From assembly GCA_018661505.1 (NCBI GenBank), contig JABJIE010000031.1, positions 1 through 43,778 of the forward strand: a stretch of 43,778 bases of DNA. Reading direction: 5' to 3'. Positions 23,914-34,350 of this stretch are shown here, one piece after another. The stretch comes from Lentimicrobiaceae bacterium (lineage in GTDB: Bacteria; Bacteroidota; Bacteroidia; Bacteroidales; F082). The translations under genes were made by a program, and so were the position numbers. Within the stretch, counting starts at the first letter, position 1; each line of letters opens with the position of its first letter. The notes under the pieces are model-generated. The model was not told where the DNA came from. It saw only the letters and a list, made by a program, of their open reading frames with translations, and ran no database searches.

Positions 23914-26900
23914 ATGAGTTGGATAAAAGACCTTATCTCACCTAGTACCAGAAAATGGGAAGAGTTTTACAGAAACAGGTGGCAACATGATAAAGTTGTC
24001 AGGAGTACGCACGGTGTAAATTGTACGGGTGGCTGTAGTTGGAATATTCATGTTAAAGACGGAATAGTTGTTTGGGAAACCCAAGCTATGGATTATCCAC
24101 TTTTGGAAAAATCTTTGCCTCCATATGAACCACGAGGTTGTCAGCGTGGAATTTCCTTTTCATGGTATTTATATAGCCCCATAAGGGTAAAGTATCCCAT
24201 GATAAGAGGAGCTTTGATTGATGTCTTCAATGAAGAAAAGGCAAAAACTGGTGACTCATTGATGGCATGGGAAAACATTCAAAAGAATCCAGAAACAAGA
24301 AGAAGATATCAAAAGGCAAGGGGTAAGGGAGGCTTTAGAAGAGCTTCCTGGGATGAGGCAAAGGAAATAATTGCTGCTTCAAATATTTATACGGTAAAAA
24401 AATACGGACCAGATCGTATTACAGGGTTTTCACCCATACCTGCCATGTCCATGATAAGCTATGCAGCTGGATCTAGATTTTTGCAACTAATGGGTGGAGT
24501 TAATTTAAGTTTCTACGACTGGTACTGTGATTTACCAAATTCATTTCCAGAGATATGGGGTGAACAAACAGACGTGGCTGAAAGTGCCGACTGGTATAAT
24601 TCCAAGTTTATTGCTGTTATGGGTGCTAATCTAGGAATGACTCGTACTCCAGATGTGCATTTCTTTGCAGAATCGCGACATAACGGTACCAAAACAGTTG
24701 TTTTTGCTCCCGACTTCAATATGGTGGCAAAATATGCTGATAAATGGGTACCGGTTCATGCCGGACAGGATGGTGCATTTTGGATGGCTGTTACACATGT
24801 GATTCTAAAGGAGTATCACTATGAAAAGCAGACACCATATTTCATTAATTATTCAAAGAAATATACCGATAGCCCATATCTTGTGGAAATTGTAGAGGAA
24901 GATGGTAAACTTGTCCCTGGAAAACTTATCAGGGCAAATACCATAGATAAATACAAGGATATTGATAAGGGCGAATGGAAATTTCTGAACATTGATTCAA
25001 CAAGTGGCGACTTTGTATGCCCAGGTGGAAGTTCTGGACACAGATGGGACGGTAAAGATGGTAACTGGAACCTGAAATTTGAGGATGCTGAAACAGGTAA
25101 ATCATACGATCCAGTATTAACACTTCTAGATGACAATGATGAAGTACTTCAAGTGGAATTTGTAGAATATGGAAAAGGAAAGAGTGCAAATAGAGGGGTG
25201 CCCGTAAAGTATATTGACACAGTAAATGGAAAGGTAAAAGCAACGACAGTATATGATTTAATAATGGCCCAATATGGTGTTGGTAGAGGACTGGATGGTG
25301 ATTATCCTGAATCATACGATGATAAAGAATCAGCATACACTCCAAACTGGCAAGCGATATTTACGGGAATTGGTCCTAAAACTGTATTACAATTTGCCCG
25401 TGAATGGGCAAGAACTGCTGAAACCACTCAGGGAAAATGTAGCATAATTATAGGTGCCGGTATTAATCATTGGTATCATAATAATCTAATTTATCGAGCA
25501 GGTACAATGGCACTTATGCTAACTGGTTGTATTGGTGTTAATGGAGGGGGAATGAACCACTATGTTGGTCAGGAAAAACTAGCTCCTTCCGATTCATGGG
25601 GATCAATTATGTCTGGTAAGGATTGGCAGAACGGAACTCGTTTGCAACAAGCTCCAATTTGGCATTATATTAACTCCAACCAATGGCGTTATGATGGTAA
25701 CCAAGCTGATTATAACACCGTTCCTAAAAATGAACTTTCTAGTATGCACTCTGCTGATATGGTGGTTAAATCCGTAAGAAATGGATGGATGCCATTTTAT
25801 CCTCAGTATAATAAGAGCAACTTTGATATAATAGATGATGCTGAAAAGGCGGGAGCAAAAAGCAATGAAGAAATAAAGGATTATGTTGTTGATAAACTAA
25901 AGAGTAAAGAACTCTTGCATTCTGTAGTAGAACCTGATGAGGAAATTAACTTCCCAAGGGTTTGGTATGTGTGGAGAGGCAATGCCATATCTGGAAGTGC
26001 TAAAGGGCATGAATTTTTTCTAAAGCATTATTTAGGAACTCATAATAACTCAATTGCAGATGAAGTAGCTGATCAGTTTGTAAAGGATATTAAATTTAGT
26101 AGCGAAAGTCCAGAAGGTAAGATGGATCTCATTGTAAACCTGAACTTTAGGATGGACACATCAGCATTATATTCTGACATTGTGTTACCGGCTGCATCAT
26201 GGTATGAAAAAACAGATCTGAATAGCACAGATATGCATTCATTTATTCATCCATTATCACCTGCAATAGCCCCTGTTTGGGAATCCAAAAGTGACTGGAA
26301 GATATTCCGTGAAATTGCAAAGGCAACCAGTGAGCTAGCCAAAAAGCATTTTCCTAATCCGATTAGGGATTTGGTTAACACACCAATTGCTCATGATAGC
26401 GCAGGGGAGGTAACACAGACAGAAATAAAAGATTGGAGTAAGGGTGAATGTGAGCCAATACCAGGAAAAACAATGCATAATATTGTTATTGTTGATCGTG
26501 ATTATACAAAGATATATGATAAATTTATCAGCCTAGGACCAAATATTAGAAACGGCTTGGGGGCCCATGGTAATAGTTATCAGTGTGGAGATTTTTATGA
26601 TAAGATGCTTGAAGATAAGGGGCACCTTCAGGAAGTAGACGGTGTAAAATATCCGTCAATTTATGAAGACGAAGAAGCGGCCAATGCCATATTAAATCTC
26701 TCAAGTCTTACCAATGGCAAACTTAGCGAAAGGGCATATGAGGGTGCTGAAAAAAAGACAGGATTAAGCCTAACCGATATTTCTGAGGGAAGTAAGGATG
26801 TTCTTATAAAATATAAAGATCTTCAGGCCAAACCTCACCGGTACAACCAATCACCAGTATGGTCGGGATTAATGAACGACGGAAGAGCATATTCAGCCTA

Positions 26901-27525
26901 TACCTATAATGTGGAACGAATGGTGCCTTGGCGCACTCTAACAGGGCGTCAGCATTTTTATCTTGATCATGAAGGGTACATTAAATTTGGAGAACATCTT
27001 CCAACATACAAACCATCACCCAAGCCAGAAGCATATGGTGAGCTTAGAAAAACAATTGCAACAGGAAAGGCCAAAATGCTTAATGTGCTAACACCACATG
27101 GTAAGTGGCATATACATTCAACTTATGGTGATACACTACGCATGTTAACATTATCTCGCGGAATGGAACCATGTTGGTTAAGTGTTGAGGATGCTGCTGA
27201 ACTAGGAATCAAAGATAACGATTGGGTAGAGGTATTTAACGATAACGGAGTCTACTCAACACGCGCTTGCGTGAGTTCAAGAATTCCGAAAGGTGTGTGT
27301 TTTGTTTATCATGCGGTTGAGCGTACTTATTCAACCCCTAAGTCACAGATTAGAGGAGGCAAGCGTTCTGGTAATAATAACAGTTTTACCAGAGTACACT
27401 TGAAGCCTAACCTAATGGTTGGAGGATATGGACAGTTTACCTATCACTTTAATTATTGGGGACCAGTGGGAGTGAATAGAGATACCCATGTTCTGGTGCA
27501 AAAAATGAATAAAGTTGAATTTTAA
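23914..27525 (+). CDS. narG: respiratory nitrate reductase alpha subunit
   Basis: This is the molybdenum catalytic subunit of membrane-bound nitrate reductase, reducing nitrate to nitrite on the cytoplasmic side. It has 1203 residues (E. coli NarG has about 1247) and aligns with it throughout. The FS0 iron-sulfur cluster ligands are in [13 protein letters not shown] (His33, Cys37, Cys41) and PRGCQRG (Cys76). The Mo ligand equivalent to E. coli Asp222 is Asp206 in [10 protein letters not shown]. Other conserved blocks are [52 protein letters not shown] and [16 protein letters not shown]. There is no twin-arginine signal, so the enzyme faces the cytoplasm. It is compact at the N-terminus, starting [19 protein letters not shown]. 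It requires bis-MGD cofactor genes that are not in this window. Confidence 0.98.
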   Translation: MSWIKDLISPSTRKWEEFYRNRWQHDKVVRSTHGVNCTGGCSWNIHVKDGIVVWETQAMDYPLLEKSLPPYEPRGCQRGISFSWYLYSPIRVKYPMIRGALIDVFNEEKAKTGDSLMAWENIQKNPETRRRYQKARGKGGFRRASWDEAKEIIAASNIYTVKKYGPDRITGFSPIPAMSMISYAAGSRFLQLMGGVNLSFYDWYCDLPNSFPEIWGEQTDVAESADWYNSKFIAVMGANLGMTRTPDVHFFAESRHNGTKTVVFAPDFNMVAKYADKWVPVHAGQDGAFWMAVTHVILKEYHYEKQTPYFINYSKKYTDSPYLVEIVEEDGKLVPGKLIRANTIDKYKDIDKGEWKFLNIDSTSGDFVCPGGSSGHRWDGKDGNWNLKFEDAETGKSYDPVLTLLDDNDEVLQVEFVEYGKGKSANRGVPVKYIDTVNGKVKATTVYDLIMAQYGVGRGLDGDYPESYDDKESAYTPNWQAIFTGIGPKTVLQFAREWARTAETTQGKCSIIIGAGINHWYHNNLIYRAGTMALMLTGCIGVNGGGMNHYVGQEKLAPSDSWGSIMSGKDWQNGTRLQQAPIWHYINSNQWRYDGNQADYNTVPKNELSSMHSADMVVKSVRNGWMPFYPQYNKSNFDIIDDAEKAGAKSNEEIKDYVVDKLKSKELLHSVVEPDEEINFPRVWYVWRGNAISGSAKGHEFFLKHYLGTHNNSIADEVADQFVKDIKFSSESPEGKMDLIVNLNFRMDTSALYSDIVLPAASWYEKTDLNSTDMHSFIHPLSPAIAPVWESKSDWKIFREIAKATSELAKKHFPNPIRDLVNTPIAHDSAGEVTQTEIKDWSKGECEPIPGKTMHNIVIVDRDYTKIYDKFISLGPNIRNGLGAHGNSYQCGDFYDKMLEDKGHLQEVDGVKYPSIYEDEEAANAILNLSSLTNGKLSERAYEGAEKKTGLSLTDISEGSKDVLIKYKDLQAKPHRYNQSPVWSGLMNDGRAYSAYTYNVERMVPWRTLTGRQHFYLDHEGYIKFGEHLPTYKPSPKPEAYGELRKTIATGKAKMLNVLTPHGKWHIHSTYGDTLRMLTLSRGMEPCWLSVEDAAELGIKDNDWVEVFNDNGVYSTRACVSSRIPKGVCFVYHAVERTYSTPKSQIRGGKRSGNNNSFTRVHLKPNLMVGGYGQFTYHFNYWGPVGVNRDTHVLVQKMNKVEF

Positions 27526-27537
27526 AGAGGATTAATC

Positions 27538-29031
27538 ATGGATATAAGATCGCAAATAGCAATGGTTTTCCATCTCGATAAATGTATCGGATGCCATACC
27601 TGTTCCATAGCTTGTAAAAATATTTGGACGGACAGAAAAGGTGCCGAGTACATGTGGTGGAATAATGTTGAAACAAAACCAGGAACAGGATATCCTTCAA
27701 AATGGGAAGACCAGGACATTTACAAAGGTGGATGGGTGAAAAAAGGTAATTCTGTTTTATTAAAAGGAGCAGGGAAAATTAAGGGCATCAAGGGGCTTTT
27801 CCATAATCCTAATATGCCTGTTTTGGAAGACTATTATGAACCTTGGACATATGAATACGAAAATCTGTTTGAAGCTAAAGAAGGTGATGATCAGCCAATT
27901 GCTAGGCCAGTTTCCTTGATTACAGGTGAAACAATTACACCAAAATCTGGCCCAAACTGGGATGATGATTTGGGGGGATCAGAGGATTATGCAAAAAATG
28001 ATGTTAATTTCAAAAACATCTCTCCGGCTGAGAAAGAAGCAATGTTCCATTTGGAGCGCATGACCATGCACTATTTACCGCGAATGTGTAATCATTGTTT
28101 GAATCCTGCATGTGTTGCATCATGTCCTTCTGGAGCAATTTACAAAAGGGGTGAAGATGGAGTTGTGCTTATCAATCAGGAAAAGTGTCGTGGATGGCGA
28201 ATGTGCGTAACGGCATGTCCATATAAGAAGAGTTATTATAACTGGAATACAGGTAAATCGGAGAAATGTGTACTCTGCTACCCCCGATTGGAAGCTGGTG
28301 AGGCACCTGCATGTCATCAATCATGTGTGGGACGTATACGTTATATAGGAGTAATGCTCTATGATGCTGATAAGATTGAAGCTGCTGCTGCCAGTGATGA
28401 AGAAAATCTAATAGCAAACCAAATGGATATCTATTTAGATCCAAATGATCCCGAAGTTATTGCCGAGGCAATTAAAAACGGTATTCATGAATCAACAATC
28501 GAAGCAGCTCAGAAATCACCAGTATATAAATTTGTAAAAGAGTGGGGCCTCGCCTTACCATTGCATCCTGAGTTTAGAACATTACCAAATTTATTCTACG
28601 TACCACCATTGTTGCCGACAATGGCATTTGTAAATGAAGAAGGGGTTTATGAAACAACAACAGAGCACTTTTGGGGTGCCATTGAAAAGTCGAGACTACC
28701 GATGAGCTATATGGCTAGTTTATTTAGTGCTGGTAATGAAGAAATCATAAAAATAGTGCTAAAAAAATTAATGGCCGTGCGTCTTCACAGAAGAAGTGAA
28801 ACCGTTGGAGATTTACCAGAGAAAGAAACCAAAGATGCCATTCGTGATGCTGTATTGGATAAAGAAACAGCTGATGAAATATTTAGGCTCACTTCACTAC
28901 CATTGTTTGATGAAAGATTTGTAATACCAGCTGCACATCGTGAGGAAGCCATAGAAATGTTAGAAAGTGCATCTGATTATAAAGGAAGTACAGGATTTGG
29001 TTTTAAGGTACCTCCCAAGCGTGGGCTATAA
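27538..29031 (+). CDS. narH: respiratory nitrate reductase beta subunit
   Basis: This is the electron-transfer subunit carrying four iron-sulfur clusters between NarI and NarG. It has 497 residues (E. coli about 512). The clusters are visible as CIGCHTCSIACKN (15-27), CNHCLNPACVASCP, CRGWRMCVTACP (the C-x2-W variant typical of the 3Fe-4S cluster in NarH) and CVLCYPRLEAGEAPACHQSC. It begins 12 bp after narG and ends 19 bp before narJ, so all are one transcript. The sequence is full length with no sign of damage. Confidence 0.98.
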   Translation: MDIRSQIAMVFHLDKCIGCHTCSIACKNIWTDRKGAEYMWWNNVETKPGTGYPSKWEDQDIYKGGWVKKGNSVLLKGAGKIKGIKGLFHNPNMPVLEDYYEPWTYEYENLFEAKEGDDQPIARPVSLITGETITPKSGPNWDDDLGGSEDYAKNDVNFKNISPAEKEAMFHLERMTMHYLPRMCNHCLNPACVASCPSGAIYKRGEDGVVLINQEKCRGWRMCVTACPYKKSYYNWNTGKSEKCVLCYPRLEAGEAPACHQSCVGRIRYIGVMLYDADKIEAAAASDEENLIANQMDIYLDPNDPEVIAEAIKNGIHESTIEAAQKSPVYKFVKEWGLALPLHPEFRTLPNLFYVPPLLPTMAFVNEEGVYETTTEHFWGAIEKSRLPMSYMASLFSAGNEEIIKIVLKKLMAVRLHRRSETVGDLPEKETKDAIRDAVLDKETADEIFRLTSLPLFDERFVIPAAHREEAIEMLESASDYKGSTGFGFKVPPKRGL

Positions 29032-29050
29032 CCAGTAAAATAATAAAATT

Positions 29051-29689
29051 ATGAAGTCATTAGTGCATTACGAACTGCTGGGAAGTTTATTCAGATATCC
29101 TGACGCAAACTTCAATACTAAGCTATTATCAAATCTAAAGATGATTGAAGAAAACTACATTGAAGTTTTTCCTGAAATGAAGAGATTTGTTGATGCAATA
29201 GCTAGTTTAAATACCAAGGAAAAACAGGAGTATTATCTAAAAACCTTTGATGTAAAGGCAATATGCTATCTGGATATTGGATATATGATGTTTGGGGAGG
29301 ATTATAAAAGAGCTCAATTGCTAGTAAATCTGCAAAATGAACACAATGAGGCAGGTGTTGATTGTGGCACTGAATTGGCAGATCACTTACCAAATATTTT
29401 AACTCTCATATCAAAAACAAAGAATGATGATTTTAAGGAAGAGCTAGGGTTTATAATAACAATGCCTACCATAAAATTTATGCTAACCAAATTTGAGGCA
29501 GGAGACAACCATTATGAAGATATATTTAAAGTATTGCTGTATGTTCTACAAAATGATTTTAAAGGTGAAAACATGATGGAATATACATTTGCTGAAGAAA
29601 AATTCAACGGTAAAAATGAATTCCTTATTCAGTCACCTAAAATGACCCTCTGCGATTCAAATTGTAAACCAAAAAGATTCAAATCATGA
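29051..29689 (+). CDS. narJ: nitrate reductase assembly chaperone
   Basis: NarJ is a TorD-type cytosolic chaperone that holds NarGH for insertion of the molybdenum cofactor and the first iron-sulfur cluster; it is not part of the final enzyme. The protein has 212 residues and starts with the family pattern LGSLFRYPD. The conserved ELADHLPNILTLIS is at about 115-130 (E. coli: ELPDHLP-like). The C-terminus has CDSNC, which I do not recall as general in the family. It overlaps narI by 4 bp (ATGA), a sign of translational coupling. Confidence 0.93.
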   Translation: MKSLVHYELLGSLFRYPDANFNTKLLSNLKMIEENYIEVFPEMKRFVDAIASLNTKEKQEYYLKTFDVKAICYLDIGYMMFGEDYKRAQLLVNLQNEHNEAGVDCGTELADHLPNILTLISKTKNDDFKEELGFIITMPTIKFMLTKFEAGDNHYEDIFKVLLYVLQNDFKGENMMEYTFAEEKFNGKNEFLIQSPKMTLCDSNCKPKRFKS

Positions 29690-30408
29690 GCAACAACTTT
29701 TTCTTCATCGGATTACCATATGCAGCATTAGTAATAATGCTTGTGGGATCAATATTCAGATATACCAACTTTGGATATAAGGTTTCTTCTCTTTCATCTC
29801 AATTTTTGGAGGGAAGAGAATTATTCTATGGAAGTCGTCCTTTTCACTGGGGTATAATATTCTTATTTTTTGGGCACTTGGTTGCGTTCTTATTTCCACG
29901 AAGTGTACTTGCTTGGAATAGCATACCTGTAAGACTTATTATACTGGAAGTATCAGCATTTGGGTTTGGACTTGCCGCATTGTTTGGATTAACGATGCTC
30001 ATTATTCGCAGGCTTAAGAACAGACGTTTGCTTGTTGTTACATCCAAAATGGATGCTTTTGTTTATGTAATTTTGTTGGTACAGATAATAACAGGTTTAC
30101 TGGTAGCATATACTGCACGTTGGGGGTCAGCATGGTTTCCAGCAGTTTTAACACCATACCTAAAATCTCTATTTGTTTTCAATCCCGATATAACTGCTGT
30201 TTCTTCAATGCCATTGCTGGTGAAGATTCACGTTATTTCGGCATTTATATTAATAGGAATGATACCATTCACAAGGTTTATGCATTTTTTGGTTTATCCT
30301 TTCGCCTATTTTTTCAGACGCTACCAGTATGTTATATGGAACTGGGATAGGAAAAAAATCAGATCATCACGAAAGCTTGTAAATGGAGTACGATCCAAGA
30401 ATAATTAA
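29686..30408 (+). CDS. narI: respiratory nitrate reductase gamma subunit
   Basis: This is the diheme cytochrome b membrane subunit that oxidises quinol and passes electrons to NarH. The protein has 240 residues and five hydrophobic helices. Heme-b ligand histidines are visible in PFHWGIIFLFFGHLV (two) and in KIHVISAFILIGMIPFTRFMHFLVYP (two), matching the four of E. coli NarI. The tail RRYQYVIWNWDRKK is basic, as expected on the cytoplasmic side. The start overlaps the narJ stop. Confidence 0.95.
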   Translation: MSNNFFFIGLPYAALVIMLVGSIFRYTNFGYKVSSLSSQFLEGRELFYGSRPFHWGIIFLFFGHLVAFLFPRSVLAWNSIPVRLIILEVSAFGFGLAALFGLTMLIIRRLKNRRLLVVTSKMDAFVYVILLVQIITGLLVAYTARWGSAWFPAVLTPYLKSLFVFNPDITAVSSMPLLVKIHVISAFILIGMIPFTRFMHFLVYPFAYFFRRYQYVIWNWDRKKIRSSRKLVNGVRSKNN

Positions 30409-30425
30409 TTAAAAAGCATATTATA

Positions 30426-31967
30426 ATGAATAAAGCACCATCCTTAACGGATTTTAAGAACCCAAGTATTACTACACTTCATCTTACATGGATAGCTTTT
30501 TTTCTAACGTTCGTTGTATGGTTCAATGTTGCACCAATTTTAACAGAACTGTTAGAGCAATTTGATTGGCTAACCAAGCAAAATGTAAAATCTCTTATCC
30601 TGTGCAATGTGGCGCTAACCATTCCTGCAAGGGTGGTGGTTGGTAACCTTATCGACCGTTACGGCCCAAGAAAAATATTTGCCGGACTAATGGTTATTAT
30701 GCTGATACCCGGTTTAATGTTTTCCTTTGGTAATACCCTGGCACAATTAACTGTTTCAAGGCTATTCCTTGGTATGATCGGTGCCGGCTTTGTCATTGGA
30801 ATTAAAATGACGGCCAACTGGTTCACACCAAAATACATTGGTAGAGCAGAAGGGTTTTATGCCGGTTGGGGAAACTTTGGTTCTGCCGCTGCTGCTGCTA
30901 TGGTACCATTCTTAGCAATATCCATAATTGGAGGAGAAAATGGCTGGAGATGGTCGCTAGCGATTACAAGTATTATCTGTGCATTATATGGCGTGTTCTA
31001 CTTTTTTGCTGTAGAAGATCATCCGGAAGGAGTAAATGTAGAGGAAAAGAAAGGCAAGTTAGAACCCATGCCAATAACCTCCTATATTGATTTGGCACAA
31101 TACTACTTCTGGCAATTCCCACTATTTGGGGCCATAGGATTAGTTGTCTACAATATACATAAACAAACTGTTGATGGTCAAGCGATGATCAGCTGGACGG
31201 TTGTTTATATTCTTTGGAGTGTACTATTCCTAATTTGGCTGGCTGATGTTGTTAAAGTAACTACACATAATCTACCGAAATTAAAAACCGGATACCCGGA
31301 AAAAGAAAAGTATCATTTTGCAAGTATCGGTGCACTTAACTCCACTTACTTTGCCAACTTTGGTGCTGAATTAGCCATTGTGTCTATGTTGCCAATGTTT
31401 TTTTATGATGTTTTTAGTTCTCTCTTAAATGCAAGTGGAGAAAGAATAATGACCTTGCAATTAGCAGGGCTTGTGGCCGGTTCATTTGCGTTGATCAATT
31501 TGGTTGCCCGTCCACTTGGGGGGTTGATCTCAGACAAAATGGGTAACAGAAAAAGAACCATGATGATGTATATGGGGGGAATAGTTTTAGGTTTCTTCCT
31601 TATGGCCACCATTGCAAAATATGGACCTGTAAATGCAGAAGGCATTATAACACTTGTTCCGCAGTTTAACTCGATGGCATGGTTAGGCGTATCAATCGCC
31701 ATTACAATGTTTGCTTCGTTTTTTGTTCAGGGAGCAGAAGGTGCAACATTCGCAATGATCCCAACGATTAAGAGGGATTTAACAGGTCGGATTGCTGGTA
31801 TGGCAGGTGCCTATGGAAATGTTGGGGCAGTATCCTATCTTTTCTTGTATACTTTCGTAGATGATAAGACCTTCCTTTATGTATTATCATTCGGCGCCTT
31901 CTTAAGTCTTATATATACAGCATTTGCTTTAGATGAACCAAAGGGTGCGTTTGAAGATCATTTATAG
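30426..31967 (+). CDS. narK1: nitrate transporter, NarK1 type
   Basis: This is an MFS transporter of the nitrate/nitrite porter family, 513 residues and about 12 helices. It carries both nitrate signatures: AEGFYAGWGNFGSAAAAAM after helix 4 and AGMAGAYGNVGAVSYL after helix 10. The second contains the G-N-x-G motif, which is found in the NarK1 (nitrate/proton symporter) type. Function as the nitrate importer is inferred from this type and from its place between narI and a second, different narK. It lies 17 bp after narI. Confidence 0.87.
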   Translation: MNKAPSLTDFKNPSITTLHLTWIAFFLTFVVWFNVAPILTELLEQFDWLTKQNVKSLILCNVALTIPARVVVGNLIDRYGPRKIFAGLMVIMLIPGLMFSFGNTLAQLTVSRLFLGMIGAGFVIGIKMTANWFTPKYIGRAEGFYAGWGNFGSAAAAAMVPFLAISIIGGENGWRWSLAITSIICALYGVFYFFAVEDHPEGVNVEEKKGKLEPMPITSYIDLAQYYFWQFPLFGAIGLVVYNIHKQTVDGQAMISWTVVYILWSVLFLIWLADVVKVTTHNLPKLKTGYPEKEKYHFASIGALNSTYFANFGAELAIVSMLPMFFYDVFSSLLNASGERIMTLQLAGLVAGSFALINLVARPLGGLISDKMGNRKRTMMMYMGGIVLGFFLMATIAKYGPVNAEGIITLVPQFNSMAWLGVSIAITMFASFFVQGAEGATFAMIPTIKRDLTGRIAGMAGAYGNVGAVSYLFLYTFVDDKTFLYVLSFGAFLSLIYTAFALDEPKGAFEDHL

Positions 31968-31998
31968 TTATTAATTGACAATAGTAAAATCATTTAAC

Positions 31999-33600
31999 AT
32001 GAGTACTAATATAAAAGATTGGAATGTGGAAGATGAAAGCTTCTGGAATTCCATGGGAAAAAAAATCGCAACTAGAAATTTATGGATATCCATACCTGCA
32101 TTGCTGCTTGCTTTTGCAGTATGGATTATGTGGAGTATTATTGCTACAAAATTGAAGGCTTTTGGCTTTAACTTTGGTTTGATTACCCAAGATATGACTC
32201 CTGATCAGATTACCGCTACACTAAAGGAGATTAATAGCCTATATTATACATTACCTGCGATAGCAGGACTTGCAGGAGCAACTTTACGGATTCCAAATTC
32301 ATTTTTGATAGCATTGGGTGGTGGTAGGAATGTGATATTTGTAACCACATTACTTCTATTGATACCTGCAGTTGGAGTTGGCTATGCCCTTCAGGACGTA
32401 AATACTCCTTATATAACATTTGCCATTTATGCTGCTCTCTCAGGATTTGGTGGTGGTAATTTCTCATCGTCCATGAGTAATATTAGTTTCTTCTTTCCCA
32501 AACGCATGCAAGGCACTAGCCTCGGACTTAATGCAGGCATAGGTAACCTGGGAGTTGGGGTTATGCAAAAAACCATCCCATGGATAATAGGATTTTCATT
32601 ATTTGGTGCTGTTGGTGCAAATGGTTCAGAAGTTGTTGGCGATGCCATGTCAGGTCTTCAAAATGCAGGATGGGTATGGGTTCCACTGCTATCAATAGCA
32701 ACCATAGCAGCATTCCTTGGAATGAACAATGTAATTACAGGGACACCAAATCTTCCTAATACAATACAAGGGGTTGGAAAAACATTATATATGATATCCC
32801 TTGGCCTAATTGCTGCTTTTGTGGGGGCTTATTTACTCATTGGACTTAAAGTAAACATGTGGGTAGTACTTCCTGTGGTTGTGATTTTAACTTTGATATT
32901 AATGAAGTTTGCCACACCGGGAGCCATAAAAAGTAATCTGAATAAACAATTCACAATATTCAGCAATAAGCATACTTGGATAATGACAATTATCTATACA
33001 ATGACATTTGGCTCATTCATAGGCTTCTCGGCTGCATTTCCAAAGCTGAGTCAAGATATCTTTGTTTACACCGATGCAAGTGACCCATCGTTTATAAACC
33101 CAAACGCACCTAATTTTTTAATGTGGGTATTTCTAGGTCCTGTAATTGGTGCTCTAATACGTCCAGTTGGTGGATGGCTGAGTGATCGTATTAATAGCGG
33201 TGCAAAAGTAACAGCCATTAGCACTATTGCTCAAATTTTAGCTACCATAGCAGTGGCATATTTCGTAATTCAGGCTCGGAATAGTGCTACACCAGAAAAT
33301 TATTGGTGGCCGTTTTTTGGAAGTTTCATGGTGCTATTTTTAACCACTGGAATAGGAAACGGATCTACATTTAGAAGTATCCCATATATTTTTAATAAGG
33401 AGCAGGCGGGTCCTGTTTTAGGCTGGACTGCTGCAATTGCTGCTTATGGAGCCTTTATTATACCCAAGGTATTTGGTCAGCAAATAAAAAATGGAACCCC
33501 TGAATATGCACTCTATGGCTTCGCCATTTACTATTTTGTTTGCTTAATACTTAATTGGTGGTACTATCAAGGACCAAAGGCTGATGTAAAAAATCCTTAA
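31999..33600 (+). CDS. narK2: nitrate/nitrite antiporter, NarK2 type
   Basis: This MFS nitrate/nitrite porter has 533 residues. It is strikingly close to E. coli NarK: AGLAGATLRIPNSF (substrate-binding Arg of helix 2), GGGNFSSSMSNISFFFPK, GLNAGIGNLGVGVMQ, TFGSFIGFSA and GALIRPVGGWLSDR (second substrate Arg). The late-helix segment reads GWTAAIAAYGAFIIPKVFG, without the G-N-x-G of NarK1, as in E. coli NarK. This suggests nitrate/nitrite exchange. ATG 31999 (MSTNIKDWNVE) is preferred over a TTG at 31975. The next gene starts 2 bp after its stop. Confidence 0.9.
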   Translation: MSTNIKDWNVEDESFWNSMGKKIATRNLWISIPALLLAFAVWIMWSIIATKLKAFGFNFGLITQDMTPDQITATLKEINSLYYTLPAIAGLAGATLRIPNSFLIALGGGRNVIFVTTLLLLIPAVGVGYALQDVNTPYITFAIYAALSGFGGGNFSSSMSNISFFFPKRMQGTSLGLNAGIGNLGVGVMQKTIPWIIGFSLFGAVGANGSEVVGDAMSGLQNAGWVWVPLLSIATIAAFLGMNNVITGTPNLPNTIQGVGKTLYMISLGLIAAFVGAYLLIGLKVNMWVVLPVVVILTLILMKFATPGAIKSNLNKQFTIFSNKHTWIMTIIYTMTFGSFIGFSAAFPKLSQDIFVYTDASDPSFINPNAPNFLMWVFLGPVIGALIRPVGGWLSDRINSGAKVTAISTIAQILATIAVAYFVIQARNSATPENYWWPFFGSFMVLFLTTGIGNGSTFRSIPYIFNKEQAGPVLGWTAAIAAYGAFIIPKVFGQQIKNGTPEYALYGFAIYYFVCLILNWWYYQGPKADVKNP

Positions 33601-33602
33601 TA

Positions 33603-34307
33603 ATGGATTGTCGAGATTGTAAAAATATCAATTGTTTTGTGAACAACTATTGTTTACCAAATTGGCTTGGATATATCCAATATAACAAGACCAGTAAACT
33701 ATTGGCATCCGAGAGAATGATATTTACTGCAGGCGATCTTGTGGAAGGCATCTACATTATATGTTCAGGAAAGGCAAAGGTTTTGATGAAAACCCACAAT
33801 CACAAAAAGAAGGAAAAAGTACAAATTATAAGGGTTGCTGGCGATGGCCAAATATTGGGTCACAGAGGCATTAGTGAAGAAATGATTTATCCCATTTCCG
33901 CAGAAACAATTTTAGAATCAGAAATAGCATACATCTCAAATACCGACTTTATTAAACTAATAAATTCTAACAAGGATTTTGCCTATCATATGATTATGTT
34001 TTATGCTGATGAATTGCTACAATCTGAACAAAAATTAAGAGTAACAGGTATTCAGTCAATAGAAGAGAAAGTCGCTATAGCTATAATTTCCATAGTAAAT
34101 GCCTTTGGTTACAAAGATGAAAACACCGGTGAGCTGGACCTTTCGATAGGTTTAAAAGAATTGGCTAATTTTGCTATTGTATCACTACCATCATTACACA
34201 AGGTAATAGATATCTTGATTAGCAAGGGAGTTATTGAATTAAATAATAAAACAATATTTTTACTAAGCGAATCCAGATTAAGGAATATTGCCAGTTTTGA
34301 CTATTAA
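33603..34307 (+). CDS. Crp/Fnr-family regulator with N-terminal Cys4 motif, altered HTH
   Basis: The protein has 234 residues. Residues 3-17 (CRDCKNINCFVNNYC) carry cysteines spaced C-x2-C-x4-C-x5-C. A cyclic-nucleotide-binding-like jelly roll follows (IFTAGDLVEGIYIICSGKAKV; GQILGHRGIS), then a dimer helix and a winged helix. The recognition helix reads VSLPSLHKVIDIL. The Glu and Arg that Crp/Fnr proteins use to read DNA (E-T-V-x-R) are replaced by Pro and Lys, so DNA binding may be altered or lost. It starts 2 bp after narK2, hence is in the nar transcript. It may sense redox state or NO, or act as a partner of the next protein. Confidence 0.85.
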   Translation: MDCRDCKNINCFVNNYCLPNWLGYIQYNKTSKLLASERMIFTAGDLVEGIYIICSGKAKVLMKTHNHKKKEKVQIIRVAGDGQILGHRGISEEMIYPISAETILESEIAYISNTDFIKLINSNKDFAYHMIMFYADELLQSEQKLRVTGIQSIEEKVAIAIISIVNAFGYKDENTGELDLSIGLKELANFAIVSLPSLHKVIDILISKGVIELNNKTIFLLSESRLRNIASFDY

Positions 34308-34350
34308 AAACAAGCATTAATTAATATTTAAACAGGGGGCAGGAAACATT

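Noticed and set aside
24849-25345. Long minus-strand frames opposite narG, and others opposite narH, narK and the receptor gene
   Set aside because: They lie wholly within strongly conserved genes on the other strand, have low-complexity His/Leu/Ser-rich translations and no family resemblance; they are frame shadows.
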